Source: Ignavibacteriota bacterium
Lineage (GTDB): Bacteria; Bacteroidota; Kapaibacteriia; Palsa-1295
Direction of reading: 5' to 3'
DNA: 5,100 bases
Assembly (NCBI GenBank): GCA_003151215.1
Contig: PLXB01000285.1
Coordinates: 1-5,100 of the forward strand
Positions 1-5,100 of this stretch are shown here, in pieces. Both the position numbers and the translations under genes were made by a program. The stretch's first letter is position 1; every line of letters begins with the position of its first letter. The notes below the pieces were generated by a model that was given only the letters and a program-made list of their open reading frames with translations, searched no databases and had not been told where the DNA came from.

Positions 1-656
1 TCCAGTACAAGATCGCAAATTCCCTCCAGTGCTTCTTTGGTAAATGCTGTACCGGTAGGGTTCAGAGGGGAGCATAATGATAGTAACCTGACTCCGGAAA
101 GTTTTCCTTCAAGTGTTTTGCGAGTCGGTAAGAATGCATCATCGGCAGAACTGGTTATCGCGACTGCTTTCGCGCCAATGAGTTTGCAATAATGATTATT
201 GTTCCAGGATGGTACAGGATAAACCACAGTATCACCCGGAGCAACAATAGCGTCATAGACTCCGAAGATCACCGGACGTGCGCCGCCGGTAATGATAAAA
301 GATTCTATAGGATAATCAAGCCCTAACCGTTTGCGGTAAAATTCCTGAACTGCTTTACGCAATACGAGCACTCCATCCGAAGGCGGATAATTTGTTTCGC
401 CCTTTGTAAGCGCGATCTCGATCTCATCTTTGAGAAATTCCGGTATCGGGAAATAGGCTGAATTGAAATCGCCGACGGTAAGATTGCAGATCTTCTTCCC
501 TTCGGCTATCATTGCGCGGATATCTGCTGCGATCTTGAGGATCTCTGAGCCGATCAACCCGGCGGCCATCGGCGAGACGCGAGGGGATGAGTAACTCTGT
601 TGAAAATCCGGTGTCACAAGTTCTTCGGTCAGAGTCAGTGTTTCTTCTGCGATCAT
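1..656 (-). CDS. PLP-dependent aminotransferase, class I/II fold (aspartate aminotransferase-like), C-terminus outside window
   Basis: This is the N-terminal 218 codons of a fold-type I, PLP-dependent aminotransferase, probably a cytosolic enzyme acting on amino acids. Visible landmarks are NLTVGDFN (residues 58-65), TNYPPSDG (88-95, the substrate-entrance Tyr/Pro region), the phosphate-binding turn GGARP (124-128), PSWNNNHY (149-156, whose Trp151 should stack on the PLP ring) and CSPLNPTG (195-202, whose Asn199 should bind the PLP O3'). The catalytic lysine lies beyond the left edge and cannot be checked. The ATG at 656-654 is the first possible start after an in-frame stop at 698-696. It gives about 22 residues before the conserved SPRV core, so Met30 is a less likely alternative start. 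There is no clear Shine-Dalgarno sequence. The gene lies 95 bases downstream of the copper monooxygenase on the same strand. The fold assignment is firm, but substrate specificity is not: aspartate aminotransferase is the usual database label for such proteins. Confidence 0.9.
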   Translation of the reverse strand, partial: MIAEETLTLTEELVTPDFQQSYSSPRVSPMAAGLIGSEILKIAADIRAMIAEGKKICNLTVGDFNSAYFPIPEFLKDEIEIALTKGETNYPPSDGVLVLRKAVQEFYRKRLGLDYPIESFIITGGARPVIFGVYDAIVAPGDTVVYPVPSWNNNHYCKLIGAKAVAITSSADDAFLPTRKTLEGKLSGVRLLSLCSPLNPTGTAFTKEALEGICDLVL

Positions 657-751
657 TGGTTGAAAGAAAAAATATTGCTTGTATGATATTCGAAATTATT
701 GATTGATAGAAACACTAAAATGACGGTTAATGCTCCGTTATGAAATATTTC
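657..751. other. 95-base intergenic gap between the copper monooxygenase and aminotransferase genes
   Basis: This AT-rich gap separates two same-strand genes (minus strand). It could hold a promoter for the aminotransferase. On the minus strand TAATTTCG (699-692) is one mismatch from the Bacteroidota -7 consensus TAnnTTTG, but I see no matching upstream TTG at the right distance. A weak 4-bp inverted repeat (ACGG at 723-726, CCGT at 735-738) is too short to call a terminator. Confidence 0.3.
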
Positions 752-2029
752 TTATCTTGGTTCTCTTCTGAGAATAATATTTGCCATCTCATTGCTCGAT
801 AACCCGCCGAACTTCACATGAATTGGCGGAGAGTTAGGGTTGCGAATATTATCGGTGGTATTATCAAATGTAAAATTCGCAAGAATTCTGGTACCTTTCG
901 GAAGAAAGATCGGCTTTTGGTATCGGTATTGTTCTTGCCAGTCAAAATCCCAGTCGGGGATCCAGAGAAGGGGAACATCTTTATTATTCGGCAAGATTGC
1001 ATGTGCTTTAATGGACTTGCAGATGAAATGTGCATGCCCAGAAATTCCATATACCGTCATATCGCTATCGAGCAGATAGTCTATAGATAGATCCTTCACG
1101 GTATTGGGGGGAATATTGATATTGAGGTTGCCCAGGATCATGTCGGGTATGGGCTCTTTAGCCGGTTTTTTATCCGTGAAATAAAGTCCGATCGCTGTCC
1201 TTTCTACTTCGGTTTTTCCCGTCGGACGGAAATGTGTTTCAAGGATAAGATCGGCACTCTTCGGCAATTTGAGAGCAATATCTTCGGGATAGGCGATGGC
1301 TTGGCCGCCCGGCGCCCATCCGCCAATGGTGATCTCATCTGCGGAAGGACTGCTGATGCTCATTTCTCCATGCATTACCTTATCCTCATCTCTTCGTGAA
1401 GTACCGAAACGATTCATATAGAGTACCGTGTGATGAACAACCTTGCGATTGCTCGGCATAATATCGAGTGCCCTAATATATTTATCTTCCGGAAGATCGA
1501 GAGGAATGACGAATGACATAAAAAAATCGGGATTGCTTGCCGGAATGGTAAGAGCTTCCGGCATATAGACAACGAGATCGGGAGTGCCCAACTGCCAACT
1601 ATCAGGATATTCGGGAATCGGCGGCATGTCCTTTTCTTCGCCAGGCTCCATTCCGCTCTTTACCCACTCGGCGATCATTTTGATCTGCTCATTGCTCAAC
1701 CTGCGCTCACCAATAAAATTGCCGTACCCATGCTTGGCCTTCCATGGAGGCATCTGGCGATTCGTTGTCAGCTGGACAATCTCTTTGGAATGTTTGCGCA
1801 CATTTTCATATGTGATTAAGGTAAACGGCGCAACTTGTCCTTCTCGGTGACAGGGAGTGCAATTTTTGAAGATCAGAGGAGCGATGTCTTTGGTAAAAAC
1901 AATTTTCTTTCCCTTTGTGGTTAAATGAATACTTCGCTCTGATAATAAAGCAGCCGAAAGGGGTGTATCTTCAAGTGAAAGATAGCTGATCCATGCAGTA
2001 AAAAAAAATATTATTCCAAAGCCTTTCAT
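752..2029 (-). CDS. Secreted cytochrome c / PHM-like copper type II (ascorbate-dependent) monooxygenase fusion
   Basis: This 425-residue protein joins two domains. Residues 1-17 form a hydrophobic export signal or anchor. Residues about 43-130 are a short cytochrome c domain with the haem motif CTPCH (57-61) and the probable axial Met93 in RQMPPW. Residues about 150-425 resemble the two-lobed copper core of peptidylglycine alpha-hydroxylating monooxygenase (PHM). His199-His200 (KVVHHTVLY) and His266 (ETHF) match the first copper site. His332 and His334 (GHAHF), with Met415 in the terminal SSNEM, match the second; rat PHM has SSDEM around Met314. All six ligands are therefore present. Known PHM enzymes hydroxylate carbon using O2 and ascorbate; here the attached haem may supply electrons (inference). 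The start follows the redoxin stop by one base, so translation is probably coupled. Peptide amidation is unlikely and the true substrate is unknown. Homologues in environmental bacteria are usually annotated only as c-type cytochrome or ascorbate-dependent monooxygenase. Confidence 0.87.
   Translation of the reverse strand: MKGFGIIFFFTAWISYLSLEDTPLSAALLSERSIHLTTKGKKIVFTKDIAPLIFKNCTPCHREGQVAPFTLITYENVRKHSKEIVQLTTNRQMPPWKAKHGYGNFIGERRLSNEQIKMIAEWVKSGMEPGEEKDMPPIPEYPDSWQLGTPDLVVYMPEALTIPASNPDFFMSFVIPLDLPEDKYIRALDIMPSNRKVVHHTVLYMNRFGTSRRDEDKVMHGEMSISSPSADEITIGGWAPGGQAIAYPEDIALKLPKSADLILETHFRPTGKTEVERTAIGLYFTDKKPAKEPIPDMILGNLNINIPPNTVKDLSIDYLLDSDMTVYGISGHAHFICKSIKAHAILPNNKDVPLLWIPDWDFDWQEQYRYQKPIFLPKGTRILANFTFDNTTDNIRNPNSPPIHVKFGGLSSNEMANIILRREPR
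2000..2008 (-). repeat. Nine-base homopolymer (T9 on the coding strand) in the signal-peptide codons
   Basis: Nine consecutive A on the plus strand read as TTT TTT TTT, encoding Phe8-Phe10 of the copper monooxygenase export signal. A one-base change here would shift the frame within the first ten codons and abolish the protein, so the run is both a possible slippage site and a possible assembly error point. In this window the frame is intact. Confidence 0.8.
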
Positions 2030-2030
2030 G

Positions 2031-2639
2031 CTATTTTTCTAATTTTGGTATCCAGCAGCCTATTACTTTCGTATGAGAATTCTTCACTTTTTTCCCTTCG
2101 GAAATACTGACAAGCGCGTCGTATAGATCGTTATGCTTCGCCATCATCCTCCCTTTACCAAGCGCAACATACTTATCGTCAATTCTTCCCTGATATTCGA
2201 TCTTTCCGGTTCGGGAGATCACAATAGCTTCCGGTGTGATATGCGCCTTTAATAAAGACGCTAATTCCTGTTTTGAATCCATAAGGATATCAGATGGGAA
2301 TTGATAGTCCGTTGAAAATTTTTTGGCTTGATCGCTTGCCACATCCGGATCTGCGATCACGCCGTAGAAATCAATATCTTTCGATTTGAATTCAGAGGAA
2401 AGTCGGGAAAGCAGCGGCATATAACTGTTGGATATCGGGCATTCCGAAGAAAAGAACACGAATACCGTTGCCCGATGTTGTTCTACCGAAGCAAGACTAT
2501 CCTGTCTTCCGTCCGCATTCTTCAAAATAGTGCTGCGAAGAGTCCCCAACAGGGATTGCTTGGTTATTTTTGCATTAGACTGACTAAAAAATAAGAGGAG
2601 CCCGGCAAAAATCAGAGTGATCTTATAAAATTTTCTCAT
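2031..2639 (-). CDS. Secreted redoxin (AhpC/TSA thioredoxin-fold family), partner of the cytochrome c/PHM protein
   Basis: This 202-residue thioredoxin-fold protein is exported. The N-terminus has Arg2/Lys3/Lys6, a hydrophobic stretch at about 8-18 and a likely cleavage after SNA (residue 23). The core follows the redoxin pattern: strand TVFVFF (59-63), active-site SSECPIS with Cys67, and the predicted cis-proline Pro136 in ITPEAIV, followed by GRIDDKY (151-157). The active site has a single cysteine where TlpA/ResA proteins have CxxC. The only other cysteine is Cys195 near the C-terminus (VIGCWIP), a possible resolving cysteine. Such ECPIS redoxins are commonly labelled thiol-specific antioxidant or redoxin proteins, and in some bacteria, as I recall, are joined to cytochrome c/PHM domains. 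The stop is one base before the monooxygenase start, which supports a joint role. It could be a thiol peroxidase, a reductant for the partner, or a copper or haem maturation factor. The sequence does not decide between these. Confidence 0.85.
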   Translation of the reverse strand: MRKFYKITLIFAGLLLFFSQSNAKITKQSLLGTLRSTILKNADGRQDSLASVEQHRATVFVFFSSECPISNSYMPLLSRLSSEFKSKDIDFYGVIADPDVASDQAKKFSTDYQFPSDILMDSKQELASLLKAHITPEAIVISRTGKIEYQGRIDDKYVALGKGRMMAKHNDLYDALVSISEGKKVKNSHTKVIGCWIPKLEK

Positions 2640-2686
2640 GGGTTTTTATAACAATTCCGGCTAAGTAATAGTTATCATTCCTCACC
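2640..2686. promoter_or_regulatory. 47-base divergent intergenic region between the redoxin and ribD start codons
   Basis: The two start codons point away from each other across only 47 bases, so at least part of both promoters should lie here or inside the adjacent coding sequence. The stretch is AT-rich. Candidate -10-like elements are TATCAT on the plus strand (2673-2678) and TATAAA on the minus strand (about 2650-2645), but neither has a convincing -35 partner, and neither matches the Bacteroidota TAnnTTTG element. No Shine-Dalgarno sequence precedes either gene. The space is too short for an FMN riboswitch. Confidence 0.35.
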
Positions 2687-3820
2687 ATGAAGCAATCTGT
2701 AGGATCAACCGATGAATTATTTATGCGGCAGGCTCTTGAGCTTGCGGCGAAAGGTTGCGGCTATGTAAGTCCGAATCCTCTGGTAGGATGCGTGATCGTC
2801 GGGAAGAACGGAAAAGTCATTGGTAAAGGGTATCATGAAAAATACGGCGGACCTCATGCAGAAGCGAATGCCGCCATGGATGCAGAAAAAAACAAACAAG
2901 ATCTATGCGGTGCAACAGTTTATGTCAATCTTGAACCTTGTTCGCATCAGGCAAAAACTCCTCCCTGTGCCGATCTTCTTATCGAAAAAAAGATCGCACG
3001 ATGTGTAATCGGAATGCGCGATCCTTATGCTCTTGTCAATGGGAAAGGAATTGAAAAGCTTATGAATGCCGGAATTGATGTCACCGAAGGAATTCTGCAA
3101 GAAGAATCTCAGGTGCTCAATAAGTTTTTTATCAAATTCGTTAAAACAGGAATTCCGTATATTACGATAAAACTTGGCATGAGCGCTGATGGAAAAACAG
3201 CGCTGAAATCCGGAGTCTCAAAATGGATAACAAGTGATGCATCGCGAAAAGTGGTTCATAAGATGCGGTCTGAATATGATGCCATACTTGTTGCAAGTGC
3301 TACGGTACTTGCAGATGATCCGGAGTTGAATGTCCGGCTTGTAGAAGGTCGTTCGCCTAAACGGATCATTCTCGATGCGAATCTGCGGGTTCCGGAATCT
3401 GCTAAAGTGTATTCAGACTCCCAAGCTTCACATACCATAGCCGTTACGACTGAGCGAACATTAAAGGATAAATCTGAGATGAAAAAACTGCTTGCTTTGC
3501 GAGGCGTCACATTTATTGAGGCGAAAGCAAACAACAATCAATTTATCCTTAATGATGTTTTTCAAAAGCTCGGTGCATTAAATATTGCAAGCGTTCTCAT
3601 TGAAGCGGGACCGACTCTTGCCACGGTTCTCTTGCAGGAAAAACTCTTCGATGATCTGGTGCTTTTTGTTGCTCCGATGGTGTTAGGAAGCGATGCCCGT
3701 TCGGCATTTGGCGATCTTCATCTGAAGAATTTCCAGCAGGCACATCGTTTATATTTAACGAAATATTCTATTGTCGAAGGATCGGATGACCTGATGATGG
3801 AATACCGGTTAGCACATTAA
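2687..3820 (+). CDS. ribD: Bifunctional riboflavin biosynthesis protein RibD (pyrimidine deaminase / uracil reductase)
   Basis: RibD performs the second and third steps of riboflavin synthesis in the cytosol. It deaminates the GTP cyclohydrolase II product (2,5-diamino-6-ribosylamino-4-pyrimidinone 5'-phosphate), then reduces the ribose to ribityl with NADPH. The 377-residue length is normal for the full two-domain enzyme. The deaminase domain (about 10-145) has the zinc/catalytic motif HAE (57-59) and PCSH...TPPC (84-94), so the zinc ligands His57, Cys85 and Cys94 and the catalytic Glu59 are all present. The reductase domain (about 155-375) shows KLGMSADGKTA (162-172), SATVLADDPELNVR (204-217), IEAGPTLA (305-312) and APMVLGSDAR (329-338). 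The start at 2687 places the conserved MRQALELAAKG at residues 13-23, as is usual for the family. No other rib gene is visible, so the pathway must be completed elsewhere. yicC follows after 20 bases. Confidence 0.97.
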   Translation: MKQSVGSTDELFMRQALELAAKGCGYVSPNPLVGCVIVGKNGKVIGKGYHEKYGGPHAEANAAMDAEKNKQDLCGATVYVNLEPCSHQAKTPPCADLLIEKKIARCVIGMRDPYALVNGKGIEKLMNAGIDVTEGILQEESQVLNKFFIKFVKTGIPYITIKLGMSADGKTALKSGVSKWITSDASRKVVHKMRSEYDAILVASATVLADDPELNVRLVEGRSPKRIILDANLRVPESAKVYSDSQASHTIAVTTERTLKDKSEMKKLLALRGVTFIEAKANNNQFILNDVFQKLGALNIASVLIEAGPTLATVLLQEKLFDDLVLFVAPMVLGSDARSAFGDLHLKNFQQAHRLYLTKYSIVEGSDDLMMEYRLAH

Positions 3821-3840
3821 ACAATTTCTCTAAAGAATCA

Positions 3841-4740
3841 ATGTTAATTTCCATGACAGGCTTCGGCAGGGGCGAAGCGACCAGTGCAACAGATAAAGGC
3901 GGGCTTACAGCAACGGCAGAAGTTCGCAGCGTGAATTCCCGGTTTCTCGAAACATCGGTCCGCCTTCCCCGGACGATGAGCGAACGGGAATTTGAGGTTC
4001 GAGAACTCGTCAGAAAGTCCTTAGAACGGGGCAAGATCAATGTCAATGTTACAATTACTCGCGGAGAAACGGCATCGAGCGTTCCACTACAAGTCAATGA
4101 GCCGCTTGCAATGGGATACTTCGATTTGCTGGATCGTCTTCGTACTGTTACCGGAATGACGGCAGAGATCACCTTACGCGATCTGACCGGATTCAGCGAT
4201 ATCTTCCTTTCCGACGAAACGAAAACCGAAGCCGCTGCAGCAGAATGGCATCTTGCACAGGAAGCGGTTATTAAATCGCTCGAAGCATTAAATGGTATGC
4301 GCCGACAGGAAGGATCTGAACTGGAAAAAGATCTCAGAAAACGCATTACGAATCTCGATGAAAAAGTAAAAGAAGTGGAAAAACTTTCTTCCGGAACTTC
4401 CGAAGCAGAGTTTGCAAAATTAAAACAACGAGTTCTGGAATTAACGCAGGATGTTACCATCGTCAATCAGGACAGGCTCGATATGGAGATCGCACTGATC
4501 GCCGAACGGCTCGATATAACTGAGGAGATCGTCCGATTCCGCTCACACATTAAATTTTTCCTCGAAGCTCTTACCGCTCCGGAACCGGCCGGCCGCAAAT
4601 TGAATTTCTTAATTCAGGAGATGAATCGCGAGATCAATACGATGGGTTCGAAAACAAACGACCCGCAAGTCTCGCATATCGTCGTCGGCGCAAAAGAAGA
4701 AATGGAGAAGATACGCGAGCAAATTCAGAATGTGGAGTAG
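3841..4740 (+). CDS. yicC: YicC/YloC family endoribonuclease
   Basis: This 299-residue protein is a full-length member of the YicC/YloC family of cytosolic endoribonucleases; E. coli YicC has been linked to decay of the small RNA RyhB. The N-terminal domain opens with the family hallmark SMTGFGRG (4-11), then EVRSVNSRFLE (27-37), RLPR (41-44) and RGKINV (63-68). The C-terminal DUF1732-type domain shows MRRQEG (153-158), a charged, probably helical stretch (160-205), then DRLDMEIALIAERLDITEE (211-229), FRSHIKFF (233-240), GRKLNFLIQEMNREINT (251-267) and the terminal REQIQNVE. All hallmark segments are intact. The start at 3841 gives MLISMTGFGR, matching the usual short leader; Met5 is a less likely alternative. 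Only a weak AAAGAA precedes it. In many bacteria yicC is followed by gmk (guanylate kinase); here it is followed instead, after one base, by a DUF1460-type gene. Confidence 0.95.
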   Translation: MLISMTGFGRGEATSATDKGGLTATAEVRSVNSRFLETSVRLPRTMSEREFEVRELVRKSLERGKINVNVTITRGETASSVPLQVNEPLAMGYFDLLDRLRTVTGMTAEITLRDLTGFSDIFLSDETKTEAAAAEWHLAQEAVIKSLEALNGMRRQEGSELEKDLRKRITNLDEKVKEVEKLSSGTSEAEFAKLKQRVLELTQDVTIVNQDRLDMEIALIAERLDITEEIVRFRSHIKFFLEALTAPEPAGRKLNFLIQEMNREINTMGSKTNDPQVSHIVVGAKEEMEKIREQIQNVE

Positions 4741-4741
4741 G

Positions 4742-5100
4742 ATGAAAGCGCTTTTTAAAATCATTTTCGTTTCGGTAATCATTATGCTATGCTTTTCAGC
4801 AGAGTACTCGCCTGCTCAGATTTCTAAAAGGAAAATGGCTGGTGATAGTATGAGCATTGGAGATAGCACTCTCCATGTTGACTATAGTTTTACCGAGGAT
4901 TATTCTTATAAAACAGAATCGATTTTAAGATCGCTTTTTCAAAGTATCAAGGATAAACAAATAAATAAACTTCCAATTGGAGAAAGAATTGCTGAAGTTG
5001 GAAAGTTACTTTTGGAAAAACCTTATATCGAGAAATCTCTCGAAGTTGGAACGGACGCGTTTAGAGTGGTTTGTAATTTAGAAGGTTTCGATTGTGTAAC
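4742..5100 (+). CDS. Secreted DUF1460 (N-acetylmuramoyl-L-alanine amidase-like) protein, C-terminus outside window
   Basis: The first 119 codons are visible; the frame is open to the right edge. The N-terminus is an export signal: Lys2/Lys6, a hydrophobic core IIFVSVIIMLCFSA (7-20), and likely cleavage around AQ (25-26). The segment GERIAEVGKLLLEKPY (80-95), an SLEVG turn (99-103) and LEGFDC (113-118) match the opening of DUF1460 proteins, where the DC cysteine followed by T-F-V-E is the expected catalytic nucleophile of an NlpC/P60-like fold. The predicted nucleophile is therefore Cys118, two codons before the window ends. Such proteins are thought to cleave peptidoglycan peptides in the periplasm and are common in Bacteroidota. 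The start lies one base after the yicC stop, with GGAG at 4734-4737, the only good Shine-Dalgarno-like sequence in the window although its spacing is short. The gene is much more AT-rich than yicC. The family call rests on a short match and should be treated as probable. Confidence 0.72.
   Translation, partial: MKALFKIIFVSVIIMLCFSAEYSPAQISKRKMAGDSMSIGDSTLHVDYSFTEDYSYKTESILRSLFQSIKDKQINKLPIGERIAEVGKLLLEKPYIEKSLEVGTDAFRVVCNLEGFDCV

Noticed and set aside
721..740. Inverted repeat ACGG...CCGT as a terminator after the copper monooxygenase.
   Set aside because: The stem is only four base pairs with an eight-base loop and no convincing T tract on the minus strand, so it is expected by chance.
818..1090. 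Plus-strand open frames within the copper monooxygenase gene (including 840-1079 and 1584-1850).
   Set aside because: They are antisense to conserved PHM-like coding sequence, show no domain pattern, and have no start signal or operon context.
2640..2686. Possible FMN (RFN) riboswitch ahead of ribD.
   Set aside because: The gap to the divergent redoxin gene is only 47 bases, an RFN element needs well over 100, and none of its conserved blocks is visible.
2687..3820. Possible defects in RibD, because EAGPT appears in place of EGGPT and ASATV in place of GxGTV.
   Set aside because: As I recall, functional RibD proteins such as that of E. coli use very similar variants (SSATV, EAGPT), so these are normal family variation.
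3768..4466. Long open frame antisense to ribD's end and yicC (about 232 codons).
   Set aside because: It lies opposite a well-conserved yicC, its translation is very rich in Ser, Arg and Thr with no recognisable motif, and its length is explained by the codon bias of the sense strand.

Overview
The window holds six protein-coding genes in two divergent blocks, with almost no non-coding DNA. On the minus strand, in transcription order, are a secreted redoxin (2639-2031), a secreted cytochrome c / PHM-like copper monooxygenase fusion (2029-752) and a class I/II PLP aminotransferase that runs off the left edge (656-1). On the plus strand are ribD (2687-3820), a yicC family endoribonuclease gene (3841-4740) and the N-terminal part of a secreted DUF1460-type cell-wall amidase-like protein that runs off the right edge (4742-5100).

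The organism is probably a free-living bacterium of the Bacteroidota/Chlorobiota/Ignavibacteria (FCB) assemblage. The reasons are the aminotransferase subtype (a PSWNNNHY motif), the presence of a DUF1460 protein, the lack of clear Shine-Dalgarno sequences ahead of most genes, and a moderate GC content. This placement is an inference from family distribution and translation signals. No marker gene in the window fixes the taxon.

Minus-strand block: the redoxin stop codon and the copper-protein start codon are separated by one base, so the two are almost certainly co-transcribed and translationally coupled. Both products carry export signals. The pair looks like a periplasmic or envelope redox module: a thioredoxin-fold protein, a haem c electron carrier and a two-copper PHM-like domain with all six expected copper ligands. 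The aminotransferase lies 95 bases downstream on the same strand and may have its own promoter.

Plus-strand block: ribD (riboflavin biosynthesis) starts 47 bases from the redoxin start and is followed after 20 bases by yicC, then after 1 base by the DUF1460 gene. They are probably one transcription unit, although their functions (flavin synthesis, RNA turnover, cell wall) are not obviously linked. The DUF1460 gene is clearly more AT-rich than yicC.

I saw no RNA genes, mobile elements, CRISPR arrays or long repeats. The most interesting item is the redoxin plus cytochrome c-PHM pair. Its substrate and electron route are unknown to me.
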